A stretch of DNA of 64,000 nt, taken from contig CM060195.1 in the NCBI GenBank assembly GCA_030549335.1, forward strand, positions 12,429,501-12,493,500, given 5' to 3'. This stretch comes from Pontederia crassipes (Eukaryota > Streptophyta > Magnoliopsida > Commelinales > Pontederiaceae). Below the pieces are notes generated by a model. The model was not told the DNA's origin and searched no databases. It saw nothing but the letters and a program-made list of their open reading frames with translations. This document shows, one piece after another, positions 11,713 to 24,639 of the stretch (positions are counted from its first letter, which is position 1; each line of letters begins with the position of its first letter). Position numbers and translations under genes: made by a program.

Positions 11713-14700
11713 TCAGTTAGAGCTATCACCCTTTTATGCTAGAATTCATAATGTCTTTTATATGTCAATGCTTCACAATTTTATGTTAGATATCATGTGA
11801 ATGACATTGAAAAGCTTACAATAAAAGAAGATTCGACCTATAAAGAGTACTCCGCTGAGCTTTTGAAGTATAGTGAGTGGTGGTTGTGCAACAAGGTGAT
11901 GAATGATGAAAGTGACATGAAAACATCATTAAGGAATTGACTGAACTTGGGTGCTTAAAGAGGAAATGGGGGAATAGTTCAAAAAAAAAATTGTAAGCTT
12001 TTATTCATAAGTCATAACTATATTTGAGGATGAATATCTTTTGGAGTGGATATGTAATACACCAAATTTATCCATAAGTGTATTTTAGTCCCTTTTGTTT
12101 AAATTCTCGTGTGACTAAAGTATAAAGGGGAATGTTCCTTCAGAAGTTATTTTTTCTTTCTCTTCTATAGATCATGTCTACCTAGAGGACTCAACATATT
12201 TATGATTTTCTTAGCTAGAGGAAGGGGATGGAAGAGAAAAAGAAAAGAATCGATTATCAAGGAAGAGAGAAAAATATCAAAATCTTAAGAGGTATGTAAA
12301 GAAAATTCAACCCATCAATTCATTTCCAACGTGTGTATTATTTGGATTGGAGTACATAACACCAAACCTAGTTCTTATCAAGAATTTGATGAGGAATGCA
12401 TATCATAGGTTTGCATTAGAACTTATGTTCATGTGTTGGTGTGCACAAAATCCTTAAACAACATCAATATTGATGTGAAATATTGGACGATGGTTTTTTA
12501 TGTTCTTTAAAAAAATGTTTATCTATGTATTATGACTCCAAGATCACTCAAAATAGTTTGAATATATCACCTGCAATAGGTCGACACATGTGAACTCGGT
12601 GTCACGGTTGTTTGTGATAGTTGTTTCAAAGTCTTACTTACATCCATCAACCTATTGTTCTATGAGATTAAAATGGACATTTCATGGGTGTGACTTCCTT
12701 GTCATGGCAGTGAAAGCGCGTGAACTCTGTATCACAATCATTAGTGAAAGTTGTTATACTTCCTCACATCCATAAATATAGTGTTTTATGAGATAAAATG
12801 GACACTTCATGATTGTGACATCCTTGTCATGGTCATGAATGAATGGGAAAAGTCTAGAAAATACTTCATATTCACTCATGATCATGAAGGGGTGTTTCAT
12901 GTCCGTGAAACCAACACTAAGGACATGAACAATAGTTCACAACGATGAACATTAGTGATATAATTTCGTTATGCAAATTTCATGGGCGTGAATAGTAATT
13001 CACAATCGTGAAACGAAATGAACCTTAAATTTCATCCTAATGATTTAATGGATGTTATTCTGAATAATCTAAAGTATTTAATTATCTATATTGATTCATT
13101 GTGCATATTATGGTCATGTTATGTTCATGAGTCGCCAAGAAACCCTAATTGTTGATTGATGCTCACCTAGGCACACATTTGTGCACACATAATGATAAAT
13201 AATTTAAAATTTTGAAGATCTAGAGACATAATTATTTGATGTATTTTGAATGCATAATGTGCTTCATAAAAATTATTTTTTCTCTCACTATCGATGAAAA
13301 ATAGTTTCTTATACCTTAAGTGGTATTTCTTTGAAATGAGAGAAATAATGTCCTACACATTTTATTTATATTTTTTGGGGAAATAACTTCTTATACTTTG
13401 TGTTTGTATTTTTCTAAAAGGAGAGATGTAATGTTACACATCATATCTATATTTTCGTAAAGTTATTTATTGGCGGGATACATAGCATCTCTGTAGCCTA
13501 ATTAAGGTAGTAATGATGCTATGATTTTTCAATTAAGCATGAATGATATCACATAATGAAATGAACTAATGTGAAGTATAAAACTTCAATAAACCATGTG
13601 ACAACGAAAGCAAATATTAAAGAAGTCTTTGTGAAGCCATGAAGGATATATAATGTATTTAAGAACGTACAAAAATTGATAACCTTATATCATGATGAAT
13701 GATTATATGAATGCTTGTTTTATATGAGTATCATGTCATCAATTTATCATAAATGTATGCATGTTCTCTTGGGTGGATTATAACGTACTGCATGACATGT
13801 ACATTGTCTTTGATATTAATGATAATTAATGCATCACATGTAATGACATATTTTAATGTTATGTCATGAATGATCCTTTACATATAATAACTAGAAGAAT
13901 CTTCTTTGGAATATGAATCCTTGCCAATAAATAAAAGTAGTAATGATGAGCAGCTCAACTCATGATGACAACAATACAAATGGTAAGGTTAATAATATTC
14001 ATGACTTGTAATAGTTAGATTGAATCAAACACTATTGTAGTTTCAAGGATATCATTTTCATTGGTCAGTACAAAATTATAGCAAAATCCCTTATACATTA
14101 AAGTTTTCCGCTATTGCATATTCTATATATGATTGGTGATGTAGTGGAATTTTATACATATTTAGACCAATTTAAACATGCGTTCGATTCTAATTTACAA
14201 ACTTTTATTCACATATTTGTGCATTTAAACTAGTTATGTCATATATTACGAATTCATTGTATGCTTTTTCTAATTCCTTGAAACTTATGCCATTTGATGA
14301 TGATGACTTTCCTTTTGTGATTTTCTGTACATCTATAGGAACTTAGGATAGACTTGTAATCCCAAGGATGACGAGACTCTGGTGGATATATAAGAAAATT
14401 GAACTTTGCAAGCGGAATATAAGGGCTAAATGACTTATGATCCCATGTGAATGTTGTCGAAAGAAGCTATCGCTAGAAGACAAATCCAACTGTTTATACG
14501 AACGGTTTTCCGCAAGTAGAGGGCACATGGTTTATGGAGAGAAAATAGACCAAACATTCTAGAGGAATAAAAGGGGATTTGTGGCATCTCTTCTTCTTCT
14601 TCCTTTTGGGGGTTAAGCCTATTTGGCAAGGGAAGTTGAGAGCTGAGAGACGAGGCAATCCTTCGGCTTGACGGAATTCCTATTATGTTTAAACTAGTTT

Positions 14701-15540
14701 TAGTCTTTATCTTTTATTTTGTTGGATTGTTGAGTACTATGTGATGGATAAGAGTGTGTTTTGGATGACTTTATGCTTTCTTATGTGATAATGTGCCATT
14801 AACTAGTCAGCTATGGCTAAAGATTCAATGATGGATGTTTAATCTCAAAGTTTATTCATGAACTTATTTTGATTCATGTACTTTAGTGTACATTCATGAC
14901 TCTAAAAAGCTACAATTCTCTGCTCGAGAGGGAGATCTCTATCTCAATGAATGTTCACTAGGAGCTGAGAAGCTAGTGGACTTCATTGTGTGTTAATAGG
15001 TGTAGACAATCCCTATTGAGTGAAGCTGAGGGGCAGAATCTTGTGTTCTAATCTTAGGGAGTTGAACCAAGGGTGAACCTATTGGAGTAAACAATTTCAA
15101 GGTTGTTGTAACTATGAGTGGTGTATACAAGTTTCGTACAAATGATTTTGATCTTGTAGTGTCTTAAGTCATTGAGCACAAGAGTGAGAAGAGTTTAAGA
15201 AAATTGCCACCATGAAAGTGGGGTTTCAATGATTTTTGACCTATCTATTTCTATTTCATATAATTTCGAGATTGTTCTAGGTAAGAGAGTGGTGGATACA
15301 AGTTCAATGTGGATGGTCTTGGTCTTGTCATGTATTGAGCCTTTGAGCATGAAAGTGAGAAGGGTTCGAGAATGTTGACACTATAAAACTAGGTTTACTC
15401 CTAGTCAATTAGTTTCTCAGCTATCTATTTATGTTTCTTATCAAATATGGAGTAAGCATTTGGATGTTCTCTTCATGAACTAGTCTTCAAACCCATTTGC
15501 TTGACAACCTAATTTTCTATGTAGACATGAATAGCATGTC
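11713..15540 (+). other. Decayed retroelement-like DNA, probably an old LTR region
   Basis: About 3.8 kb without coding sequence. The part 12590-13020 contains the TCACG/CGTGA palindromes that also mark the solo LTR at 44058 and the LTR at 60377. The part 14780-15010 resembles transcribed LTR or leader sequence of Tat-like gypsy elements. Two repeats of about 180 bases are visible around 15060-15240 and 15260-15380 (phrases with GAGTGGTG, TCTTG and GAGAAG). No edges or target duplication could be fixed, so the assignment is tentative. Confidence 0.35.
12590..12835. repeat. Tandem duplication of about 130 bases
   Basis: Two diverged copies, about 12590-12718 and 12720-12835, share the order GTGAACTC, TGT-TCAC, ATAGTTGTT, CATCCAT, TATGAGAT-AAAATGGACA, TTCATG, GTGAC, TCCTTGTCATGG. 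Each carries palindromic TCAC/GTGA elements. Further single elements follow to about 13015. Confidence 0.65.
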
Positions 15541-16860
15541 CATAGCGACGAGATTGCGTCAACAAAACTTGAAACTCACTGCCTCCCAATAATGTCACTT
15601 TAGCATTATAGAAAATCAGCGTGAAATACGATGCCATGGAGATGCTATTTCAGGGCTATTATTTCATGACAGAACGAGAAAATGCACGACAGATCGTAGC
15701 ACTATATTGGCAACGACAGAGGTTGACGCTAATTAGCATCACATAATATGCGACGCTATGTCAACACGATTGATGGAGTCGATATGGACGCATGTTGCGC
15801 AGCTTTGGCGTTGACCCTATGAGACGATAATTAGCGTCGCAGTCATTGCGACGGTGTGTAGACGCTAAGTGGACGCTTTTAGAATTAGATATTCCTAATT
15901 AAATATATACGTTACCTACATATGTATTCGTATACTTAACACATGTATTCTTATATTATATATGTTACGTATATATTTGTATACTATATGTTAGATGCAT
16001 TACATATATTACCTACATATAAATTCCTATATCATATGTTACATATATGTATCATAGAAAAATTATTTTTATATTCTTAATCATGGAATTATGAGGGTTG
16101 AATTAGGTGACATGATCTAGCATCATAGTATAGACGCAATGGCATTGATATATTGTTCCAATATGTATATATTACTATATATATGTTAGCTACATTATAC
16201 GTATTACCTGCATATGTATTCCTATATCATATGTTACATATATATATTATAGATAAATTATTTATATATTCTTAATCATGGAATTATGAGGGTTGAACTA
16301 GGTGACATGACTTAGCATCATAGTATATATAAACACAATGGCATTGAAATAGTGTTGCAATATCCCATAGTAGTGTCACATTAGCGACACAACACTTGTC
16401 GTCACTAAATAGATCCACCATTGCGATGGTTTAGTGCCTTAGGGCTTTGGCGTCCCAATCTCGCGACGTTGTTTCAACGCAAATCAGACTCTACTTTTAT
16501 TAGCCATGATGTATCGTCGAAATAGCGACGCATTATTGCGTGGCTAATTTGGCTGGTCAACTTTCTTTTATTTTTTCCCACTTAATTAGACACATATACA
16601 TATAGATATACATATATACCTAACATATATATATATATATATATAATAGAAACTTAGAATATAGAAAACCTATTTGAATATAAGTTAATAAAAGAAATAA
16701 GGTATACTCAATGGCGTCACTCTAGTGTCAACCATGATTTGTCGCTAATATAGAGTCACTTGGGCATCGACTTAGCGTTGCTTCTAAGAAAATATCTTTT
16801 AATGCTATGAGTCTATCCGCTTTGGCATGGAATTAATGTCGCATTACTTTGTGGCCATAA
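15541..16860. repeat. 5' subterminal repeats of the outer CACTA
   Basis: Clusters of GACGCTA, TAGCGTC, TTAGCATCAC and GCGACG units in both orientations at 15541-15880, 16110-16160, 16310-16560 and 16690-16860. In En/Spm elements such units bind the element's own DNA-binding protein. They are separated by AT-rich DNA holding a diverged direct repeat: 15975-16130 and 16160-16330 share ATTACCTACAT, CCTATATCATATGTTACATA and TTCTTAATCATGGAATTATG. Confidence 0.8.
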
Positions 16861-16919
16861 TAAGTTATCTTAAATCCCTAACTTCTTCCTTTACTATTTA
16901 CTGTTTGCTTAATTACTTG

Positions 16920-17690
16920 TCCATCCTCCGACCATGTGACCATGACGCCGATGATCGATTGCGACCGACGCCGCCCCCCTCCGGTGCCATGATGTGATGC
17001 CTTGCCAGATGCCTTCCTCCTCTGCCCTCTTGCGACCCCGCCGGCCTCCTCCGACCATGCTGCCCTCATGCAACCCCGTCGAGCTCCTCCGACAATGCTG
17101 CCCTCCTCTGCCTCCTCCGCTGCCCTCCTGCGACCCCGCTGGCCTCCTCCGACCATGCCGGCCTCCTATGACACCGTCGTCCTCCTCCGCCCCCGCCGCC
17201 CTCCTTCGGTGTCATGCTATGATGCCTTGCCAAACGCCGCCCTCCTCTGCCTCCTCCCTCCTACAATCCCGCCGGCCTCCTCCGACCACGCCGTGCTCCT
17301 ACGACCCCGTCGACCTCCTCCGACCCCGCCTCCCTCCTCCGTCGCCCTTCTACACCCTCGTTCGCCATCCTCCTCCCTACGCCGGCCTCCTCCTCCCTGC
17401 TGGACGCTGCCCTCGGGCACCCTACCGGGCACCACCGATGCCAGCTCTGCCCTCGCCCGCTCTGCTCTGCTCTCATCCGGCCTGTTTCGCCCTCATCCGC
17501 CTTGCTCCGCCATCGTCCGCCCTATTCCGCCCTCGTCCGCCCTACTCCACCCTGCCAAATGCCGACTCCACCCTCCTTCGTTGCCCTCAGCTTCACATCC
17601 TCCTACCCTCCTCTGACGCCACTGTTGGACGTCGTCGTTGCTGGACATCCTCCTCTGCCTCCCTCTTGACATTCTCTCAACGCGCTGTAA
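16920..17690 (+). repeat. GC-rich pyrimidine tract of the outer CACTA
   Basis: An abrupt island of CCTCCTCCGACC-like units in otherwise AT-rich DNA. The overlapping Pro/Ser/Ala-rich frames (for example 16994-17713) are products of the repeat. It lies between the subterminal repeats and the TNP2 remnant. In maize Spm a GC-rich first exon in this position acts as a methylation-controlled downstream control region. The parallel is by position and composition only. Confidence 0.7.
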
Positions 17691-17699
17691 GTCCCTTTT

Positions 17700-18121
17700 T
17701 ATTAATTGAGTGAATTTGACTTGAAAAATAGATGAACAAACACTATATATTGTTTTCAATTATACTTGCAAGTATATTGTTCTTAATTATGCTTCCAACT
17801 ATATTGTTTTAAATTATGCTTCCAACTAGATTAACATGAACAAACAAATTATATTATTCTTAATTATGTTTCTAACTAGATGAATAGCATGACTTAAATA
17901 ATAGATAAACAAAAAAATTATAATGTTTCTTATGCATCCTCAAACTAAATGAACATCGTGACTTGAAAAATAAATGAACAAATTAACTATATTATTTCGA
18001 ATTATGCCTTAAATCTATATTCAATGGGATTCAACTTGAAATCTAATACTGATCAATTATCAAATTCTGGTCTTTTTGGTCATGTTCTCAATTTAGTTAA
18101 CAAGAACGTGGATAAATATTC
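17700..18121. other. AT-rich leader between GC tract and TNP2 remnant
   Basis: Contains several diverged repeats of TTAATTATGCTTCCAACTA followed by ATGAACAAAC. It probably corresponds to untranslated leader or intron. No frame resembles a known protein. Confidence 0.5.
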
Positions 18122-20298
18122 TTGATAAATAAAATAAGAATATTGGAAAAAAGAGACAAAAATATGATAATTCATTGGATCAATAAGAATGTTTTGTCAT
18201 ATGCCTTAGTGTTGTCCATTATAGAAATGACAAAAGTAGATCGTAGTTGGATTCATCGTTGGAAGGATCAACGAGGCATAATAATAGAAGAATATAAGGA
18301 TGGTGTTGATAAATTTATTACGGTGGCATACGAAAATGAAGGTTTTGCTTCTTCATGTGGCAAAATCTTATGCCCATGCCGGAAATGGAAATGTTATCAG
18401 TGAAAAGTAAGATATGATGTGCATAAGGATTTATATTACAATAGTTTCTTACTAAAATACACAAATTGGTTTTTTCATGGCAAAGTAAGATGGGCTAAGG
18501 AGGCAACAATTGATGATAAGGTAGATACCAATGTGGGTGAGTTGAGCAATCCGTACAGGGACATGATACGAGATGCAATGCTACGAGAAAATGTTGACGA
18601 AATATTTATTGAAGAAGACCCAAATCCATCGGCTTCTAAGTTTTATAATCTTCTCGAAGAAACCGACGAACCTTTATGGAATGGATGCGTGAAGCAAACT
18701 ATACTTTCTATAGTGGCACAACTAATGAACTTGGAAATTAGAATTTAATGAGCGAAAGTTATTTTGACAGAATGATTGTCATTATCAAGACTATGCTTCC
18801 AACATCAGAGAGGTTATCAAAAAATTTTTACAAGTGCAAAAATAGATGAGAGATTTAGGTTTAGAATATCAAAAGATTGATGCATGTCGCAACCAAGATA
18901 ACTCACTTCTCGGTTGTTCTATTTGTGGCGATTCCAGATATAAACCAAGAAAGAGTTCTCAATTTGTGAAGAAGAATGTGACAAATGTAGTGTTCAGATA
19001 CTTTTTCATAGTTCCAAGATTGCGACGGTTATTTCTCTTTGAGAAAACTACATCATTCATGAGGTGGCACAAAAAGGGGGCATGTGATGATCCAAATTCC
19101 ATTACCCATCCTTCACAATGAGGCATGGAAACTATTTGATGCGCTTCATCTGACTTTTACAGCTGAATCACACAATGTTAGATTGAGAATTTGTACTAAT
19201 GGATTAAACCCATTTGGCTCAACAGGCAGTACATATTAGTGTCGTCTTCTTGTTAAAGATGCAAAGTTTTGTTTAGCGAGATCCCACTTCAATTGAGAAT
19301 TATATCCTTGCAAATTGTAATGAGATGACACCGTATCTCGAGAAAGAATATTTATTTAACATGTCATGAAGTTTGGATTTATTATTACTATGTCATTTCA
19401 CTAATTGTCTTTCAAATTTAGAAAATTTGAAGAATTGTAAAGAGAAATCAATCCTTTAGTTTCCACCGATGATTTGTTGAAACTAAGAGATGAACTTTTT
19501 TCCTCTTGGTTGAGAAGTGAAGTGAGAACATTTTTCCTCTTACTTTCAAACGATGAATTATAATTTTTATAATTTCTAATTATTCTTTTGTTTCAAACAT
19601 AGGTTATCAATGGCTCAGTGACCAATTTGAGAATTCATGAAGTCAATTACAGACCGCAGAAACAAGTTTGTAGTTACTATAGCATGATAGTTAATGGATA
19701 CAAATTTCATACAGAAGAATATAGTCGACAATGTCCTACTATTAATAGTGGCATATGTGTTTTGGGAAGCATGTACGGGTACAATGAGTTAGATTACTAC
19801 TACATTTAGAAGAAATCATAGAATTGTCATATTTGGGTAAATTTAACAAACTCATAGTACTAAAATGTCGTTGGTTCAATCCAGAAAAGGGAGTTAGAGT
19901 CGATCCAAAGTTAAATTATATTAAGCCTCGATCAAGACTACAATCATACGATCCATTCATATTAGATGAACAAGCACAACAAGTCTACTATCAATCGAAA
20001 AGAACCAAGGATGCATGGTGAGCGTTATGCAAAGTGAGAAGTAAACTATTCTTAGTAGAAACAATGGTAGATGATCGTGAAACATCAATCATTTACAATG
20101 ATGTGCCCGTAAATGATTACTATCAAGAAGATCGCATGAACGAGATGATTGATATAGTTGATGTCAATTAGCTAATGACACTGAGCTAATGGAAGAGTTC
20201 ACTTCAAATGACTTTTTAGAAGTGAATGTTGATGATTTTATTGACGATGACTCGATTCAAGAATATAGCGACAACGAAGAAGATGATGACTCATAATA
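18122..20298 (+). pseudogene. TNP2-like CACTA transposase, core deleted
   Basis: Broken pieces of the En/Spm transposase can be followed in order. 18122-18403 holds the transposase-associated domain (VDRSWIHRWKDQRG, then CGKILCPCRKWKC). 18419-18748 holds the next block (FHGK, DMIRDAM, KFYNLLEETDEPLWNGC). 18846-19220 has the cysteine-containing block (CSICGDSRYK, VFRYFFIVPRLRRLF, MRWHKKG) ending NGLNPFG. At about 19240-19290 the sequence jumps to a C-terminal segment (NYILANCNEMTPYLEK). The DDE-type core is therefore missing. 19618-20021 matches the DUF4216 region (FILDEQAQQVYY), followed by an acidic tail to about 20298. Several stops and frameshifts confirm a pseudogene. Confidence 0.88.
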
Positions 20299-20525
20299 CG
20301 AGGCAAGCGAATGAATCACGTAGTTGGTTTAACGAATTTAATTTTTTCACTAAGCATCTAAATTTATTTAATTTTTTTCACTAAGTATCTAAATTTATCT
20401 AAATTTTTGCAGGCATGGTTACATGAGGTCAAACTTTAGGTGGATCCCGCTCTTCCAGGTGCTCATTCCCTATGAGTGATGTCCCTCGACCACCAAATGA
20501 TATATATATATATATATATTGTGTA

Positions 20526-20960
20526 CACTACAAGAAAAAGATGGATTAGAGACACAACAAAATAGCCTCTAATGTGTCGCTACCTCGACGCTGAAGAGAG
20601 TAGCGACGCATTAGCGTCAACTTCGCGCCATAGGTTTGGCGACGCAAAACGTACGATGCTAATAGCGTCGACTTCGCGCCCACAGGTTTGTCGACGCTAT
20701 TATCGTCGAATGGCGACGCTACTGCGACATTGTAATGATGCAAAAATTGATGTCTTGAAATGCTAATATGCGTCGCTATTTTGACGCTAAAGTGACACTA
20801 TATCTGTTGACACTACCTCGATGCTGATACGACGCTATAGTGCTACATCAATTCACGCTATTTTTAGTTCTATTGCGTTGCTACTATAGCGCTACGATGT
20901 TGCAACGCTATTGCGACACTAATGTGACGCAAAGCTGAGACGCCATGCGACGCGAAAGAG
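20526..20960. repeat. Left subterminal repeats of the middle CACTA
   Basis: Densely packed GCGTCGAC, AGCGACGC, GACGCTA and TAGCGTC units in both orientations directly behind the terminus. They are followed by a repeat of TTCAATTACAACTT-CATTACATCAAATTA (21060-21140), which also occurs behind the left end of the CACTA at 50900. Confidence 0.85.
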
Positions 20961-21149
20961 ACACTAATTACGATCGCATTGCGCCAACAACTGTTGCTAA
21001 TTCTTTCATTTACATTCATATTGTTGATATCATTCAAAGAAAGAAATGCCATATTAGATCAAATTCATTCAATTACAACTTTCATTACATCAAATTACAT
21101 AGTTTACATTCAATTACAACTTCCATTACATCAAATTATGTTAGGGCAG

Positions 21150-21495
21150 CAACAACAGGAGGGGGAGGCGGCGGCATCTGGTCGACGTCGAGGCAAAAAC
21201 AACAGGAGGAGGAGGAGAAGGCAGCGTCGGGGCAGCAGAAATTGGAGGAGGAGGAGGCGGCGGCAATCGGAGGAGGAGGAGGAGCGGCGGCGATCGGAGG
21301 AGGAGGAGCGGCGGCGATCGGAGGAGGAGGAGGAGCGGCGGCGATCGGAGGAGGAGCGGCAGCGATCGGAGGAGGATGAGCGGCAGCGATCGGAGGAGGA
21401 GGAGGAGGCGGCGGCAATCGGAGGAGGAGGAGGAGACGGCGACAATCGGAGGAGGAGGAGGAGGCAACGGCAATCAGAGGAGGAGATGGCGATGC
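21150..21495. repeat. GGA/GCGGCG minisatellite of the middle CACTA
   Basis: Tandem units of about 18-27 bases built from GGAGGAGGA followed by GCGGCGGCGATC, clearest at 21255-21440. Frames reading Gly/Ala or Arg/Glu here come from the repeat. It is the middle element's counterpart of the GC-rich tracts at 16920 and 24640. The inner element inserted at its right end, and the GCAGCAACAACA phrase at 21150 recurs just beyond the insertion at 27322. Confidence 0.85.
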
Positions 21496-21955
21496 CACTA
21501 CAAGGAAATGGGAGATTAGCGACCCAAGATATGCGACGCTAGGGTGGCACTATTACGTCTCCGTTGTGAAAAGCGTCGCATTGGCGTCTATCTAGCGCCA
21601 CAAAAATGGGACGCTGCATAGCGGTGGCTACTAGCGTCGCAATGGAGCCAAAGAAAATGGGACGCTACTAGCGCCACTACTTGACACTATCTCGACGTTA
21701 TTAAGACGTGCGGTTTGCGGCTGTGCATAGAAGATAGGCATCGCTAAATCGACGCACAAGGGGCGCAAGCACTGAGATGCTATTTTGGCACCCACGTATC
21801 GCTAATCTAGACGCTAGGAAGTCACTGAGGTGACGCAATATAATGGTGTATGCGTCGCCAATGAGACGCAACTATGGCGCTAAGGACAATATATTTAACT
21901 TAGCGTCGACAGCCATTGCGACGCGATTGGGACGCTATGGAGACACCATTTACAT
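21496..21955. repeat. 3' subterminal repeats of the inner CACTA
   Basis: TAGCGACCC, GCGACGCTAG, AGCGTCGCA and GACGCTA units in both orientations within 460 bases of the left terminus. They are the presumed binding sites for the element's DNA-binding protein. Confidence 0.85.
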
Positions 21956-22184
21956 ATTTTTTTTACCCATTCAATCCTCATTTTTCCCCTTCCCAAACCA
22001 TACAATTATATAATGCATATAAAAATGCATTGATATTCATCACAGGCAATATAAAAGCATCACAGGCATAATATTGAACATAAGAATACGAAAAGTAATA
22101 ATCTGAACTAACAAACTATATGTATATCTAAATCTATAAGTAACAAAAGCTTTGTTTGTATTCATGGGTTGTTTATATGTTAGG

Positions 22185-24200
22185 TTTGGGAGTTATTGTT
22201 ATCATTCCGAACGTTCGACCTAGACGTGCTCGGTCCATGGCCTCGCGGGGATGGATTCTGCGTCGGGATCAATCCCTGAATCGCCTGCAATAGAGGAGCC
22301 AACCGCTGCGACATCTGCTGCGACACCTGCGCCGATAACTGCTGCGATAGATGCTATGATAGTTGCGTCATATCAGGTGCAGCGGATGAGCTCAGAGCAG
22401 ATGCACCTCCTGCATATCCTCTGATCCTCCTAGGTATCTGAGCGGTTGTGCCGAGGCCACGCAAGTATCCCGCTCGTGTCGTGCCGGCCACCTCCTCCCA
22501 AACAGCAAGATCCTCTACGAAATAGAAAAATTATACAATCATATAATATATAAATTATATATCAAGAAACACATAAATTAAAATCATGACTAAACCAATG
22601 AAGAAACATTACCTGGTGGTTGAATACTCGGATCATCTCCATTCTTTTCAGTCATTTTCGTGTTATACTCATCCTAAAAAATTTAAACATTGTGTATTTC
22701 AAAAATAGTGCACTAACGTCAAGAACCAAATGACCATGTCATGAGACTTACTAGAAGCCGACGAGCAGTGGGCGTGACTAGGTCGTTTGTCTTCCGGCTC
22801 TTATGCGTGGCCTCATAGATCGCGCGAAAGTCTACGATACCACCTTCTTTCTCCACCTACGAAAAAGTTTCAAATTTGATAATACAAGTATAAGTCAAAA
22901 GGTTTGATAAATTGAATTTATATGTTAATTATCATGCGCCGTCGATGCTCATCAAATCGCATCGACCCCCCTGTGTGGATGTGTGCCTCGGGCTTCGAAA
23001 TACGGTTAACTCTTGCCTTTTTTGACTTCCTTTGCCATCGTGCATCCATACTTTGTGAACATCAAATACTTACACTTTCAAAAAATTATAATCTTCATAA
23101 AAATAATGTAAAAGTATACATACTTACCACTTCCTATAGGGGGACTCCCAAATAGAGCGCCTAATATGTCTTGGGTATCTTTGTATGCCCTGCTCCAAAG
23201 TGAGGCCAGCGGACGTGACGACCTTGTGAAACTTGTATAATCGATTTCGGAGGCATTTCACAGCGATCTCCACAAAAGCTCTCCGGATCGTCCCTAAACT
23301 AAGATCCGGATGAAACTGATTTGCCTCCTACAAATAGAATGTTAAAACTTAGTAATTTTAAAATAAATATAAATCGAATTATGTAACCCAAATAGAAGAT
23401 CGTACCATAAAGGCTCGAAAGATGTCATCCCGCACTTGAATTGGGACATTTTTCCAGGATCCTGCCCCTTCCGGCAAGTGGGAAAGAACGAGAGCACTGA
23501 CATCCCGCACAGTACTAGCGGGTATGAAAGTGGTCCTGCCAATTATAAAGAAGAATTAATTTTCAATGATAACCAAAACTATAATAAAATTTGTACAACT
23601 TATTTAACCTACGGTCGAGCAATATTATTCACAATGACCACCCCATTATCGTGTAACCCCTCTTCATCACTCGAAGAGGAATCATCATCTGGTACAACTG
23701 GGGTAGGCTGTGAAGGTCCGACATCATCTACGGGCCCTAATACATAATAAATCATTAGTGTTATAACAAATTAAAATTGTGATAATTGATAGATGTACAA
23801 TAATGTTCTCACCTCGATTGATGTGTACCGCATGATCAGTGGCAGTCCGCTCATCTGAATGAATTGAGATAGGTGCTTGTGCTATAGGCGGCGTAGCAAC
23901 TGACATTATTAAAAAATAATTAATATAATTAATTGAAAAATGTCAATAACAATAAATATATTACCTGGCGTAAGATGTCGCTCGCCAACGCTAGAATGTG
24001 GTGAAGCGTCTAGTATTCTCGGCGATGGCGGTGGGGTAGCAACTGTCATCATAAGAAAATACATAAAATTTGGCTCCTATATAAAATTATGTAATATACA
24101 AAAAATAACCTGGTGTGACATGATGATCGGCGTCGTGCGATTGAGACGTACCGACTATGTTCCCCATCGACGGTGGAGCAATTGTCACAAAAACAAAATA
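22185..24200 (-). CDS. Transposase_24-type second gene of the inner CACTA, multi-exon
   Basis: A spliced minus-strand gene whose exons I located by protein resemblance. Short repeated exons lie at about 24190-24110, 24045-23965 and 23905-23820, then an acidic exon at about 23750-23600. Core exons follow at about 23545-23405 (DVSALVLSHLPEGAGSWKNV), 23335-23150 (FHPDLSLGTIRRAF, CLRNRLYKFHKVV), 23065-22920 (MDARWQRKSKKAR, then HTGGSMRFDEHR), 22860-22750 (AIYEATHKSRKTNDLVTP), a short exon at 22680-22620, and a Gln-rich last exon at 22520-22185. HTGG and EATH are hallmarks of the plant Ptta/En/Spm family (PF03004). These proteins are thought to bind element DNA alongside TNP2. Exon edges are approximate. 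I see one in-frame TAG in the last exon near 22360, so it may be a recent pseudogene. Confidence 0.75.
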
Positions 24201-24239
24201 TTTAAGTTACACCAAGAATGTGGAAGTACATGAATTAGT

Positions 24240-24636
24240 TCATAACTTAACTTAACTTAATTTAACAATTGGCTTGAGATCGACCTAAGATCTGAGCGAT
24301 TAAAACTTTTATCGAATGTGTAACTATTAAAAGTAGCAAGATGTGATTCGTAAGCACTGACGCATTTGAAAACTTTCAAATCATTGCTATATCATACAAC
24401 ATTAAATTGTGCAACTTCAGCAAGAAATAATATCGAGCAATTACTGCATGCATTATAATTTTTGTTCTTCCGCGAAGACTACCTTGATCCAAAGAGATGA
24501 TACTTAACTTAAGTAATACTTAACTTAATTCATAACATGAATAAGTAATACTTAACTTAATTCATAACATGATTAAGTAATACTTAACTTAACATGAATA
24601 ATTAACTTAATTTAACTTCATGCATTAATAATTAAC
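24240..24636. other. AT-rich segment between gene and GC tract of the inner CACTA
   Basis: Contains several direct copies of TTAACTTAATTCATAACATGA-like phrases (24510-24620). Probably intron or leader of the adjoining minus-strand gene. No coding signal. Confidence 0.5.
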
Positions 24637-24639
24637 TTA

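Noticed and set aside
15604-15640. CATTATAGAAAATCAGCG as the left terminus of the outer CACTA
   Set aside because: Subterminal repeats begin before it, the preceding TAG does not match the TTT after 31365, and two core bases differ. Left as unresolved.
16994-17713. 239-codon Pro/Ser-rich plus-strand frame, with a second overlapping 204-codon frame
   Set aside because: Same reason: CCTCCTCCG-type repeats lack stops in several frames at once.
20979-21542. 187-codon frame rich in Arg and Glu, plus Gly/Ala and Ser frames
   Set aside because: Produced by the GGA/GCG minisatellite and crosses the junction of two different CACTA elements.
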